This document shows, piece after piece, positions 31,171 to 40,872 of a stretch of DNA of 44,930 bases; within the stretch, counting starts at the first letter, position 1; each line of letters begins with the position of its first letter. The DNA is from Ruminococcus flavefaciens (GTDB lineage Bacteria > Bacillota > Clostridia > Oscillospirales > Ruminococcaceae), in NCBI GenBank assembly GCA_015067005.1, contig SVNH01000020.1, positions 1-44,930 on the forward strand. The letters are read 5' to 3'. Below the pieces are notes generated by a model. That model was not told the origin of the DNA. It saw only the letters and a program-made list of their open reading frames with translations, and did no database searches. Made by a program: the position numbers and the translations under genes.

Positions 31171-32595
31171 TTAGGTTGTAATTATCTCGGCAGAGCTGCG
31201 TTTTTTCTCAGGGTGAAGCTCGTAGTAATGCTTTTTGTCTTTATACATCAGTTCATCAGCGATATGCAGCGCCTTTCTGACATCTGATGCAGACTTCTGA
31301 TACGCAGTTCCGACGGCGAAAACAAGTCCATCGTATTTTTCAGAAACTTCCCTGAGCATATTTGCCTTGTAGACTATCTCGTTCTCATCAATTTTTGTGA
31401 GTATAACGACGAATTCGTCTCCGCCTGCACGGAAAATGGAGTGTACCGGGAATATCTCCCTGAGTGCGGAAGAGGCTTTTTTCAGCAGTTCATCGCCTGC
31501 ACCGTGACCTGATTTGTCGTTTACGTTTTTCAGACCGTTCAGATCCGCAAAAAGTACAGCAACAGAGCCGCTATCGTCACTTTGTGCGAGACTGTCAACA
31601 AAGTGGTTCATCTCATTTCGGTTCATAACGCCGGTGAGCATATCCCGTGAGCTGAGAATATGCAGCTTATCGATCATACGGTAGCTGTAAAGCTCGGAAG
31701 CAAGGATGAACGTAGTGAGTTCGAGAGTTTCCTTGATAGTATCAGCAGCTTCTGAACTGAAATTTATAGCCCATATATATCCGAGGAGTTCATTTTTGAA
31801 TTCAAGCGGGAAAAGTACGATATTCTTTCCGCCGGCACTTGTTAAAGAATGGTGCCATATCGGGTTTCGTTCCTTGACAACTTCCATATCGTGTTCATTT
31901 TTGACGATAAGGCAGTTGCTTCCGGCGATGGTATCCATCCATGAATCGGCTATGTTGTAGAAAGCGTCATCGACATAGTGCTCCATAGGCAGGAGTTTTG
32001 TATTCTTTGAGAAAGCCTCGCAAAGAACAGAGCATTTACGTTTTTCGGTATCCATCATGAGGATACAGCAGTGTTCGGAATCGCATATCGCGCGGATGTC
32101 CTCGCACACAGTAGCCATATTGTCTCTGAAATCGTCAGGGCTTCGCAGCTTGATACAGGTTTCAAGAACAGCTGAAGCGATGTCCGCTGAGATATTTGAC
32201 ATTCTCTTTGCATCCGGCTTGAAATTGACTTCCACGATATAAAGACAGTAGCAGAGATTGTCATTATCCATATGCAGCGGGATGAACGACATATTGAACC
32301 AGACGTTATAACGTGCCGGGTGGGCATAAGCGTGGAGACACTTTTTAAGAACTGCTGCGCGGTAACATGAATCTTCAAAATTAAGATCTCGTGTCAGATA
32401 GCAGGTATACTCGCTGTTCGGGATGAATTTTCTGGCGAGCATTTCGAGACCGCCCATAGGTTTTTCGATAGTATCTAAATATGCACGGTTGCCTGTGACG
32501 ATACGGACTTTTCCGTAATTACCATTTTCCTTTTTTTCAACAGAAACTACACATGTTGCTGCGCCGATGCTGTCAACGATAGTCTGAAATACCAT
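31171..32595 (-). CDS. Cytoplasmic PAS-GAF-like diguanylate cyclase (GGDEF)
   Basis: A 474-residue soluble protein. Residues 1-125 look PAS-like, about 140-305 GAF-like (SEHCCILMMDTEKRKCSVLCE, NIVLFPLEFKNELLGYIWAIN). The GGDEF domain follows: FADLNGLKNVNDKSGHGAGD at 349-368 and GGDEF at 391-395. All catalytic residues are present; the RxxD inhibitory site is absent. The sensor region is rich in Cys (around 15 residues), which may point to redox or metal sensing. It is monocistronic by position. Confidence 0.87.
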   Translation of the reverse strand: MVFQTIVDSIGAATCVVSVEKKENGNYGKVRIVTGNRAYLDTIEKPMGGLEMLARKFIPNSEYTCYLTRDLNFEDSCYRAAVLKKCLHAYAHPARYNVWFNMSFIPLHMDNDNLCYCLYIVEVNFKPDAKRMSNISADIASAVLETCIKLRSPDDFRDNMATVCEDIRAICDSEHCCILMMDTEKRKCSVLCEAFSKNTKLLPMEHYVDDAFYNIADSWMDTIAGSNCLIVKNEHDMEVVKERNPIWHHSLTSAGGKNIVLFPLEFKNELLGYIWAINFSSEAADTIKETLELTTFILASELYSYRMIDKLHILSSRDMLTGVMNRNEMNHFVDSLAQSDDSGSVAVLFADLNGLKNVNDKSGHGAGDELLKKASSALREIFPVHSIFRAGGDEFVVILTKIDENEIVYKANMLREVSEKYDGLVFAVGTAYQKSASDVRKALHIADELMYKDKKHYYELHPEKKRSSAEIITT

Positions 32596-32677
32596 AGAGC
32601 GACCCCTCCTGTGTTTGATATTAACATAATTATATCACGAAAGCAGTAAATAGTCAAGCAGAATGATGTAAATAAAG

Positions 32678-33325
32678 TCACTTTTTAGAAAATAAATTAA
32701 CTTCAGCGTTGGTGATATGCTCTGCGGTAAGCTTTTCTGCAAGGTCGCCGTTGTTGTTTTTGATCGCACTGAGGATCGCTCTGTGTTCGGCTACGGTTTT
32801 TTCGGCTCTGCCTTCGGTATGCAGCGAATTATCGCGGGCTTTTTTGATATAGTTGTGGAAATTTGAAAGCATGAATCTCAGCGGACGGCTGCGTGAGGCA
32901 TCATAGATTATCTTATGGAAATCGCTGTCAAGCTTCCATATCTGCTCGGTATCGTTTTTGAGCAGAAAGAATTCCTGAAGATCGACGATTTTTTCAAGTG
33001 CATGGAGCTCTTCATCGGTTATTTTTTCCGTGCAGAGCTTTGCCGCAAGACCTTCTATCCTTATTCTGATCTCATAAATATCCCTTGTATCCTGTTCGGA
33101 AACTCCTACAACGACAGCGCCTTTGTTGGGGATATTGTTGACAAGTCCCTCAAGTTCAAGCTGCATGAGGGCTTCACGCACCGGAGTACGGCTCACTCCG
33201 AGTTCCTTTGATATTTTCAGCTCGTTAAGACTGTCGCCATCCTTATATTCGCCGTTGAGTATGGCATTTTCAATCGCATTGAAAACTCTTATTCTCAATG
33301 AACGGTCATCAGTTTCCAGCAGCAT
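32678..33325 (-). CDS. GntR-family regulator, FadR/FCD subfamily
   Basis: A 215-residue regulator. The winged helix is SLRIRVFNAIENAILNGEYK then ELKISKELGVSRTPVREALM. The FCD ligand domain has the metal-ligand pattern DSDFHKIIYD, EHRAIL and AEHITNA. It lies 20 nt after the Re-citrate-synthase-like gene, so it is in the same transcript, whose promoter overlaps a large palindrome. Autoregulation by this protein is the simple reading. FCD effectors are usually small carboxylates, which fits citrate or another carboxylic acid. Confidence 0.9.
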   Translation of the reverse strand: MLLETDDRSLRIRVFNAIENAILNGEYKDGDSLNELKISKELGVSRTPVREALMQLELEGLVNNIPNKGAVVVGVSEQDTRDIYEIRIRIEGLAAKLCTEKITDEELHALEKIVDLQEFFLLKNDTEQIWKLDSDFHKIIYDASRSRPLRFMLSNFHNYIKKARDNSLHTEGRAEKTVAEHRAILSAIKNNNGDLAEKLTAEHITNAEVNLFSKK

Positions 33326-33345
33326 AGCAAACTCCTTTCAGCAGG

Positions 33346-34722
33346 TCAGATACCGTATTTTTCGACCAGTGATACAAGCTCGTCATCGCTGATAACGGTT
33401 ATTCTGCCGTTGTTATATTCGTTGTCGGACCAGTCCTTTATCTTCTGGACCGTCGGATGCTTTTTGTCGATCGCCTTATCACCGGTAAGACGGTAATAGC
33501 TATTTATCCAGCAGGCGATACCTGCGAGACCGGATGTCTGACTGACCGCAACAAGAGGCGGTCTGCCGAGAAGCTTTCCCGTATCGAATATGTTGTATAT
33601 CTCCTCGTCCTTCATGAGACCGTCGGCGTGTATGCCAGCCCTTGTGGTGTTGAAATTCCTGCCGACGAACGGAGTCATCGGCGGGAGATCATAGTTAGTC
33701 TCCTTTGATATGTATTCAGCGAGTTCGGTAATTACAGTAGTATCCATGCCGTTGAGAGTACCTTTCAGTGAAGCGTACTCGAACACCATAGCTTCAAGAG
33801 GAACGTTTCCTGTACGCTCTCCGATACCGAGCAGCGAGCAGTTTACTGCGCCTGCACCGTAAAGCCATGCAGTAGCAGCGTTGACAACGCCCTTGTAGAA
33901 GTCATTATGACCGTGCCATTCGAGCATATCGCCGCTGATGCCGGCATAGTGCTGTAAGCCGTATATGATACCGGGAACACTTCTCGGCAAAGCGACACCG
34001 GGATATGAGATGCCGTAGCCCATAGTATCGCAGGCACGTATTTTTACCGGAACTCCGCTTTCTTCCGAAAGCTTCCTGAGAGCAATTGCGAACGGCACAA
34101 CGAAGCCGTAGAAATCGGCTCTTGTAATGTCCTCGAAGTGGCAGCGCGGTCTGAGACCGGCGTTGATGCATTCGCTTACGATACCGAGGTATTTATCCAT
34201 AGCTTTTTTGCGGTCGAGCCCCATTTTATTGAATATATGGTGATCCGAGCATGAAACAAGGATACCTGTCTCTTTTATGCCGATATTCTTTACGAGTTCA
34301 AAGTCTTTTTTGCTTGCTCTTATCCATGTTGTTATCTCCGGGAATTCATAGCCGAGCTCCATACATTTTTCGATAGCCCTGCGGTCGTTTTCGGAATATA
34401 CGAAGAATTCGGTCTGTCTTATCATACCGTTCCTGCCGCCGAGCCTATGGAGCATTTTAAAAATATCGGTCATCTGCTGCGGAGTGTAAGGCGCTCTCGA
34501 CTGCTGTCCATCGCGGAAGGTAGTATCCGTGATGAAAATATCCTCCTGCATATTCATAGGGACATGACGGTAGTTGAAAGCGGTTTTGGGTATCTCGGAA
34601 TATGGGAACATTTCGCGGAAGAGTTCCGGCTCTTTAACATCGTGGAGTTCGTACTCATAGGGATCAAACTCCAGAAGATTCGTGCTTTTGCTAAGATTGA
34701 TATTGGTCATGACGTGTTCCAT
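33346..34722 (-). CDS. Re-citrate synthase-like / isopropylmalate-homocitrate synthase family (HMGL-like)
   Basis: A 458-residue enzyme from the ATG at 34722 (GGAGGG six bases upstream). It has a DRE-TIM barrel: TDTTFRDGQQSRAPYTPQQ, ETGILVSCSDHH, CHFEDITRADFYGF, and the metal motif EWHGHND. The phrases GMIRQTEFFVYSENDRRAIE and FPEITTWIRASKKDF resemble Re-citrate synthase of clostridia, which makes citrate from oxaloacetate and acetyl-CoA in anaerobes lacking Si-citrate synthase. Isopropylmalate, citramalate or homocitrate synthase are alternatives. A citrate role would supply 2-oxoglutarate and glutamate. Confidence 0.78.
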   Translation of the reverse strand: MEHVMTNINLSKSTNLLEFDPYEYELHDVKEPELFREMFPYSEIPKTAFNYRHVPMNMQEDIFITDTTFRDGQQSRAPYTPQQMTDIFKMLHRLGGRNGMIRQTEFFVYSENDRRAIEKCMELGYEFPEITTWIRASKKDFELVKNIGIKETGILVSCSDHHIFNKMGLDRKKAMDKYLGIVSECINAGLRPRCHFEDITRADFYGFVVPFAIALRKLSEESGVPVKIRACDTMGYGISYPGVALPRSVPGIIYGLQHYAGISGDMLEWHGHNDFYKGVVNAATAWLYGAGAVNCSLLGIGERTGNVPLEAMVFEYASLKGTLNGMDTTVITELAEYISKETNYDLPPMTPFVGRNFNTTRAGIHADGLMKDEEIYNIFDTGKLLGRPPLVAVSQTSGLAGIACWINSYYRLTGDKAIDKKHPTVQKIKDWSDNEYNNGRITVISDDELVSLVEKYGI

Positions 34723-34757
34723 AATGCAACCCTCCATTGTATTGTGTTCTTGTGTAT

Positions 34758-34803
34758 TTGTATGATTGTATACAATTATACAACATATATCCGGCGCTGT
34801 CAA
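34758..34803 (-). promoter_or_regulatory. Promoter with 26-bp palindromic operator for the citrate synthase-gntR operon
   Basis: On the minus strand TTGACA (34798-34803) and TATAAT (34775-34780) are 17 nt apart, both perfect. A near-perfect palindrome at 34758-34783 (12 of 13 pairs, core ATTGTATACAAT, outer arms TTGTAT and ATACAA) covers the -10 box and the start. The core TTGTATACAA fits GntR/FCD sites. Confidence 0.85.
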
Positions 34804-34898
34804 TAGCTTTCAGAAAAAAGCGTATAAATTAAATGCTTGATGCTTTGGAACTGTGAATTGATATGAAAGTCTAACTTTTCCAATATACGGTTTTTTGA

Positions 34899-34927
34899 TT
34901 GACTTTTTCAGTATTATCTGTTATAAT
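34899..34927 (+). promoter_or_regulatory. Promoter of the GGDEF-EAL gene
   Basis: TTGACT (34899-34904) and TATAAT (34922-34927) are 17 nt apart. The leader to the start at 35121 is about 187 nt. I see no recognisable riboswitch in it. Confidence 0.7.
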
Positions 34928-35120
34928 ATAATTAAGAATGCACAGATCGGAATTGAATGTTTGTTTTTTACCGGGCAGCGGCTTCACTCAGTATTGGTGC
35001 GAGGTTTTATATGTATGAGTTTTAGTCGTTTTAGCCGACTGCTTCCGGATATGTGGGATATTATTCGTCAAGATGTCAGGCAGCAGGACATCGTTGTGAT
35101 TCTTACTAAAGGAGAATACT

Positions 35121-36869
35121 ATGGTAAAGAAAGGAAAGAGTTCGGGCAAAAGGAACATTGAACGAACTTTGCAGGAAATTCTGAGAAGCAAATATGCTCC
35201 GTCAGGCGTTTATATTGCCCTGGTACTTATATATATCGCTACAAATGTTATAGTTAATGCAGTTGCATCCTCGCGCGGAACGATAGAATTGTTCGGCGGA
35301 GAGATACCGACGACCTCATTTGCAGGTGTTTTTGCTTCTCTTTCTAACATCATGATAATATTCATGGTGGTATATTATGAAAAAAAAGGCTATATCACGT
35401 CGCTTGTGCTTATGCTTGTCCAGACACCGATCTGGCTGCTCGGTATTATAAAGCGGCATAATATTGCAAGCCTTCCCGGTATTTTCACGACATTCCTCAC
35501 GATAATCGCTATCACGATAATCTATATCAATAACGTCAATATGGACAAGATACAGGAAAAGCTCCGCGATCAGGCGATAACGGACGGGCTTACCGGTCTG
35601 CCGAACAGATTTGCGTGTACAGAATTCGTTAACGACCTTATTAAGAGAGGCGAGAGATTCACCCTCGTATCTATCGACATCAATAATTTCAAGAGCATTA
35701 ATGACACTATGGGACGCGATGCCGGAAACAAGGTGCTCATCGAGGTCTCGGAGCGATGGAAGAATATCGCTGATAACGATATTACCGGTACTCTCGATTT
35801 TATCACCCGTCAGGGCGGAGACGAATTTTCACTCATCATCCGCAACTATAAGTCAAACGAGGATGTGATGAGCACTATCCGCAGCTACGAATCTGCTCTT
35901 GTGAACAAGGTAACTGTTGATGAATGTGATTTCTTCATCAATGCAAGCTTTGGATATGCTGAATTTCCTACCGATGCCAAGGACAGTGATGCACTTTTCT
36001 CTTGTTCGGATGCTGCGATGTATGAGGTCAAGAGGGCGAACAGCAGCGAGCATATTATACGCTTTAAGCCTGAGCTTCTTTCAATGGAGCATACCCTCGA
36101 AATAGAACGCGACATAAGAAATGCACTTGATAATGATGCTATGTTTTTCTGCTTACAGCCTCAGTTTGACATTTCACACAAGCTGCGCGGATTTGAAGTG
36201 CTTGCACGTATGAAAAGCGTATCAGGAGACAATCTGCCGCCGTCTGAATTCATACCTGTTGCCGAAAAGGTCGGACTTATCGACAAGGTAGACAGCAGTG
36301 TGTTCCGGAAAGCTGCAATGTTCTTCGGTGAGCTTATAAAGAATACCGGAACAGACGTTATGCTCAGTGTAAATGTTTCGGTAAGGCATCTTATGAAAAA
36401 CGATTTCCTTGAAGAAGTAAGCGAAATAATCAAGGCCAGCGGAGTTCCGGCTGAACAGATCGAGATCGAGATAACAGAGTCTATAATGATAGACTCAGCT
36501 GATAAAGCACTGATGTGTATAAATGACATAAAGAGTATGGGCATTAAAATAGCTATCGACGATTTCGGTACAGGCTATTCATCACTCAGCTATCTCAATA
36601 AATTCCCGGCAGATCTGCTGAAGGTCGATAAATCCTTCATTGATAAGATGAACAGCAGCGAGTCTTCAAAGAAGTACGTTGCAGCGATCATTTCTATCGG
36701 ACATATCATGAATTTCGGAGTTATTTCCGAGGGCGTTGAAGATCAGGATCAGCTTGATACGCTCAGCAGTATCGGATGCGACTATATTCAGGGATATATC
36801 TGGGGAAGACCTCTTCCGCCGGAAGAAGCGAAGCAGCTTGTTATAGCTGACATCCAGTCCGGAAAGTGA
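35121..36869 (+). CDS. Membrane GGDEF-EAL protein (c-di-GMP turnover)
   Basis: A 582-residue protein with AAGGAG before the ATG. About four helices lie in 28-138. The GGDEF domain has SIDINNFKSINDTMGRDAG (GR instead of GH) and QGGDEF at 231-236. The EAL domain has EVLAR at 359-363, NVS at 418-420, IEIEITES, DDFGTGYSS at 480-488, KVDKSFI and SEGVE at 536-540. The phosphodiesterase residues appear intact, so both activities are possible; which dominates cannot be read. It could oppose the cyclases elsewhere in the window. Confidence 0.9.
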   Translation: MVKKGKSSGKRNIERTLQEILRSKYAPSGVYIALVLIYIATNVIVNAVASSRGTIELFGGEIPTTSFAGVFASLSNIMIIFMVVYYEKKGYITSLVLMLVQTPIWLLGIIKRHNIASLPGIFTTFLTIIAITIIYINNVNMDKIQEKLRDQAITDGLTGLPNRFACTEFVNDLIKRGERFTLVSIDINNFKSINDTMGRDAGNKVLIEVSERWKNIADNDITGTLDFITRQGGDEFSLIIRNYKSNEDVMSTIRSYESALVNKVTVDECDFFINASFGYAEFPTDAKDSDALFSCSDAAMYEVKRANSSEHIIRFKPELLSMEHTLEIERDIRNALDNDAMFFCLQPQFDISHKLRGFEVLARMKSVSGDNLPPSEFIPVAEKVGLIDKVDSSVFRKAAMFFGELIKNTGTDVMLSVNVSVRHLMKNDFLEEVSEIIKASGVPAEQIEIEITESIMIDSADKALMCINDIKSMGIKIAIDDFGTGYSSLSYLNKFPADLLKVDKSFIDKMNSSESSKKYVAAIISIGHIMNFGVISEGVEDQDQLDTLSSIGCDYIQGYIWGRPLPPEEAKQLVIADIQSGK

Positions 36870-36934
36870 CGGTGCTGCGGCTGATCTTGCAGTCAGTTCA
36901 CTTGGTTTGGAAATATATTTTTAGTAAAGTTTAT

Positions 36935-36969
36935 AATGGCGCTGAAGACGATCGGTCTTCAGCGCCATT
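36935..36969. terminator. Intrinsic terminator after the GGDEF-EAL gene
   Basis: A 15-bp perfect stem (AATGGCGCTGAAGAC with GTCTTCAGCGCCATT), 5-nt loop and TTTTT on the plus strand. It lies between convergent genes and may also serve the giant minus-strand gene. Confidence 0.93.
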
Positions 36970-37008
36970 TTTAGATAAGACAGCTATTTGTAAAACGATC
37001 ATGAGATG

Positions 37009-40000
37009 TCATTCAAGACACTTGGAAACTGCATCTGCGAACTGGTTGAAGTCCATACCGCATTCTCTTTTCAGATATGAGAAGAATTCGGTTGGAGATA
37101 GGTTGGTCTGCGTCATTTCCGCAGCAGCGACCATTTCGCGCATTTTAGGAGTATAGGGGTTAGTGCCGGTGAGTGCTTCATGTATAGCTGCGCGCGGTGA
37201 AATAATGTTGTTGGCGGTTTTGACTATCTGTCTTGACCCCTCAACATAGCAGCCATTGGCTTTATAGCGCAGTTCGGCAGCCTGCTTGAAAGCAGCACTG
37301 CGTTCTGCTGCCGGAAGAGCAGCAGCACCGGCTTCGATGCTTGCAGCCTTAGCTTCGTACTTTTTGCCGCGGCTGTACCACTCTTTGCCCTTATGAGCGA
37401 TAGTCTGGCGGTCGAGCGCTTTGCCTTTGAGCGGATCGCCGTGATTGTTCTTGTTGAGAAGCGGTTTAACATCGTAGTAAGCTTCCGGATTGAATTCGAT
37501 AACATATTTGCTGCTCTGATCCATCCACGGTGAAACGTAGGTGACATCCACTTCATTTGCGAATTCCTCGGCTATCTGGCTGGTAGGAGGTTCAGCGCCG
37601 TTGTGGAACTCCTTGTAAAGACGGTTCCTTACAGCATTTTCGCCTATCGACTGGTCGATAACAACGTCCATACCCTTTGAAGAATCGGAATAGCATTTCT
37701 CGCGGATAGTGAGGTCGAGATCCTCTCCCATTGTCAGACCGGCATCTTCTTTCCACTCATTGTTTGAGGTAACGCTCTCAAAGTAGAGATCGGATCTGCG
37801 TTTTCCGGTAGCCTCTGCAACGTCATCGAGCACCTTTTCCATGATATTCTGGCGGTGAAGCTTACGCACCCTTGTGAATTCAGCGCGTACCGTCTGAGCG
37901 TAGGGATCATTCATGCGTTTGAGCGCCTTGAAAGCGTTTTTATCGGTCTTGACCTCGAGCCACAGCTTATCGTATTCAGCGCGCACCTCTGCAAGATTGC
38001 CTGCTTTGCGGGCTGTTCCGAGCTTCTTCTGAACCTCATAGAGCCTGCGTACTTTTTTCATACCGTTTTCCATAGCAAGATCACTTATCTCGATACCCTT
38101 CAGCTCTTCAGGAGATAGCCCGAGATCGCCTTTTCTGCGCTGAGCGATAGTAGTTTTTGCTTTAGTCTTTGCAGCAGCATCGGCATTTGCACTGTTTTCT
38201 ATCGAATTCTTAGCGGAAGAAGCAGCACCGCCGTTTGAGAACAGCTTGATATTTTCGAGAGCATCCGAAGCGCCGCTGTAAAGCTTGCTGCTTTTCTTCA
38301 AAGAACTGTCAGCAGCGTCCATGAATTTACGGTAATTCTGAGTGGCAGTCTTAGCGAGGTCTATACCTGTTGCCTTTCCGATGATAGTATTGCCGGCTTT
38401 AAGAGCGCCGCCGATGAGCAGCTCCATAGCGACCTGTTTTTCGTATTCCTTAACGCCCATTATAACGCCGTCCCAGAAGGTCATATCCTTGCCCTCGACC
38501 ATAATGGTGTTCTCCATTTTTTCAGCAAGATCCATGCCGAAGAACAGCATTTCGGAATATCCGGCGGTACATATTCCAAGAGCCATACGTCCGAGGAATC
38601 CGCCGTTATCGCGCATACCCTGCATGAAAGCATAGCAGGCGCTTAGTTCGTCTGCGAGAGTGAGCTTGATAGGATCGCCGTTAGCGCCCTCCTTGTCGCC
38701 GCGCAGGAAACCTGTCCATATATCCATGACCCTTGCAACTTGTCCCGGATCGTAACCGAAGTGGACATCATAGCCGTCGATCATGCGGTCGATGAAGTAA
38801 TATAGCGAGAAAAGTCTGTTGAGGTATTTCGAGAATATCTCAGACCTGATGTGCATCAGGCGTTCTAAAATGTGCTCGTCTTCTTTGAGCATCTGCGAAT
38901 AAGCTTCATTGGTTTCAGCATTTCTGAAAGGCATTGAGTGCAGGAGAAGCTTCTTCGTTACCTTGTATTTTTTGTTTTCAAATTCAGCAGTGAATGTAGC
39001 TTCGGCGCGTATACGCACAGGCGGATCGAGACCGCCGGTAGTAGCCGTCAGCTGAACTGTTCTTGCGCCGTCTTTGTCCACCTCATTTGTCGGGAAGAGC
39101 CTGAGCCCTACCTTTTCGACCATTTGCTGGTGACACTCCTGAGCATCGCCGATCATTGAATTCTTATCGTTGTCAACTCTTACGGCTTTTACGGCAGTTT
39201 CCTTATCGGGAACGACTGAAACGCGCTCGATCGTCTGATCTTCATCGTTCCAGCATAGAAGTACGAATTTTCCGCGTGTCATACACGGTTCAAGATCCTC
39301 AGGACGCGGATCCTTTACAGCGCCGTTCTTGCATTTCAGATAGCATCCGACAGCATCGCCCTCAAGCTGGAGCGAAAGTCCCATGAATACGCGCAGAACA
39401 TCGAAATCCCCCTCTGCTTTTGAGGTATCTGTGACAGCTTTGATATGCAGGCGGTAAGCGGTAGTAGTACCCGGTTCTTGCTCGTCCTTCATGTCGGTAT
39501 CAATGATGTTGACAGACCACAGTCCTTCGACCTCTTTATCTGGAACAGGCTCATCGACCTTATATGGACATTTCTTGTCCCTGAATTGAGCTGTCACGAC
39601 CGGCTTTCCTGGCACTCCCTTGACGCCGAACCATATCTGAACGCTCTTTTCGTAGTGAGACGGCAGACCGAGATTGGACTGACCAAATACTATCTGCGGA
39701 GGAGTAAGCTTGAATATGACATTTTCAGTAAAGTAGCCGCCCTCGCCTTTGAACTGGAAGCTCACCATGCCCTTTTCATCGGTCGAATCCTTTGGGATTG
39801 AGACGAAAGCCGCTCTGTAATCCCCCTTAACTCCGCCGTCTTTGACAGTGAGAGTTCCATTTGCTGAGAACGGCGAGATCTGAGCGGTGAGGTCGGGGCG
39901 CTGACGCACTTCGCCGGAAGGAAGCGTTTCAGTGATCCTTGCATAAACTGAATATACCTTTTCCGGTTCGATAACATCTCCGAATTCCTTGTATATGTGC

Positions 40001-40872
40001 ATCTTGAATACGGATCTTTTCTTTTTCTTTGTGGACGATGCACCGGCGGCAGCACCTGCGGCTAAAGCACCTCCGGCAGCAGCGGCAGCTTTTTCGGTCT
40101 TGCTTGTGTTCCTCTTGCCGTTTACGATACTATCGTCAATAACGATGCCGGTATCTTCGCCCTCTTCGTTGGAAGCATCAATATCGACAACATCGCAAAT
40201 AGGAGCATCCTTATCAAGATAAACTCTCAGCGTCATACCTACGCAGTTGTGGAAATCCGTATCATCAGCCTGATTATGGACGTTCCAGTGCATAACAGCG
40301 CTGTATCTGAAATATCCGGAATAATCGTCAAGGTCCTCATAAGGGAGCTGAACTCTGAATCTGCCGGGATTTTCGCTGTCATATGAGTTTAGGTCGATGG
40401 TTTCTTTTTCTTCGATGTCCTCGCCGTCCTTTGTGTAATCCTTAGTGATATTGACGTATGCATCGAGTGAATAATTTGAACCGCCGTACTTTTCGTATTC
40501 ATCCACGTCCATAGTAACTGCGGTGTGGTATTTGAACCATTCCTGCGCTTCGCCCTCAACGTTCATGAGTACGGTCTCTATTGAAGGTATTTTCAGATTA
40601 TACTCAACATTGATTATCTCTTTCGGAGCAGCAGTGAGATCATAAGTATAGATATTGAAGGAAGATGTGTAAAATTTAAGGTCGTTTCCGCCTGTTATCT
40701 TGAAATAACAGTAGGGGATATTGTTTATTTCGTGGTTTGACTGCTCAGTGATTGTAGGCTGCTCGGCTTCTGTTTCTTCGCCCTCAGCGAAAGCGGTCAT
40801 GGACATAATGCTCAGAACAGCAACAGCTATCGCCGCTGATAAAGCGGAAATGCGTTTGATGAGATCTTTCAT
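37009..40872 (-). CDS. Giant secreted modular protein with possible polymorphic-toxin-like C-terminus
   Basis: A 1287-residue protein from the ATG at 40872 (GGAGGTG upstream; overlaps the preceding gene by 4 nt). A signal peptide (about 1-29) ends SMTAFAEG. Beta-rich domains span about 45-255 and 285-660. Between them an Ala/Gly-rich segment (262-280) is followed by KKKKR. From about 670 the protein is helical and Lys/Ala-rich. The last 260 residues contain GEDLDLT (1049-1055), DRQTIAHKGKEWY (1154-1166) and YVEGSRQIVK (1209-1218), which remind me of C-terminal domains of bacterial polymorphic toxins. No named domain can be asserted. The gene pairs with the zinc-ribbon membrane protein upstream. 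Confidence 0.72.
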   Translation of the reverse strand: MKDLIKRISALSAAIAVAVLSIMSMTAFAEGEETEAEQPTITEQSNHEINNIPYCYFKITGGNDLKFYTSSFNIYTYDLTAAPKEIINVEYNLKIPSIETVLMNVEGEAQEWFKYHTAVTMDVDEYEKYGGSNYSLDAYVNITKDYTKDGEDIEEKETIDLNSYDSENPGRFRVQLPYEDLDDYSGYFRYSAVMHWNVHNQADDTDFHNCVGMTLRVYLDKDAPICDVVDIDASNEEGEDTGIVIDDSIVNGKRNTSKTEKAAAAAGGALAAGAAAGASSTKKKKRSVFKMHIYKEFGDVIEPEKVYSVYARITETLPSGEVRQRPDLTAQISPFSANGTLTVKDGGVKGDYRAAFVSIPKDSTDEKGMVSFQFKGEGGYFTENVIFKLTPPQIVFGQSNLGLPSHYEKSVQIWFGVKGVPGKPVVTAQFRDKKCPYKVDEPVPDKEVEGLWSVNIIDTDMKDEQEPGTTTAYRLHIKAVTDTSKAEGDFDVLRVFMGLSLQLEGDAVGCYLKCKNGAVKDPRPEDLEPCMTRGKFVLLCWNDEDQTIERVSVVPDKETAVKAVRVDNDKNSMIGDAQECHQQMVEKVGLRLFPTNEVDKDGARTVQLTATTGGLDPPVRIRAEATFTAEFENKKYKVTKKLLLHSMPFRNAETNEAYSQMLKEDEHILERLMHIRSEIFSKYLNRLFSLYYFIDRMIDGYDVHFGYDPGQVARVMDIWTGFLRGDKEGANGDPIKLTLADELSACYAFMQGMRDNGGFLGRMALGICTAGYSEMLFFGMDLAEKMENTIMVEGKDMTFWDGVIMGVKEYEKQVAMELLIGGALKAGNTIIGKATGIDLAKTATQNYRKFMDAADSSLKKSSKLYSGASDALENIKLFSNGGAASSAKNSIENSANADAAAKTKAKTTIAQRRKGDLGLSPEELKGIEISDLAMENGMKKVRRLYEVQKKLGTARKAGNLAEVRAEYDKLWLEVKTDKNAFKALKRMNDPYAQTVRAEFTRVRKLHRQNIMEKVLDDVAEATGKRRSDLYFESVTSNNEWKEDAGLTMGEDLDLTIREKCYSDSSKGMDVVIDQSIGENAVRNRLYKEFHNGAEPPTSQIAEEFANEVDVTYVSPWMDQSSKYVIEFNPEAYYDVKPLLNKNNHGDPLKGKALDRQTIAHKGKEWYSRGKKYEAKAASIEAGAAALPAAERSAAFKQAAELRYKANGCYVEGSRQIVKTANNIISPRAAIHEALTGTNPYTPKMREMVAAAEMTQTNLSPTEFFSYLKRECGMDFNQFADAVSKCLE

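Noticed and set aside
34934..35120. Riboswitch, such as a c-di-GMP aptamer, in the GGDEF-EAL leader
   Set aside because: The 187-nt leader is suggestive, but I could not see a conserved aptamer core or a terminator.
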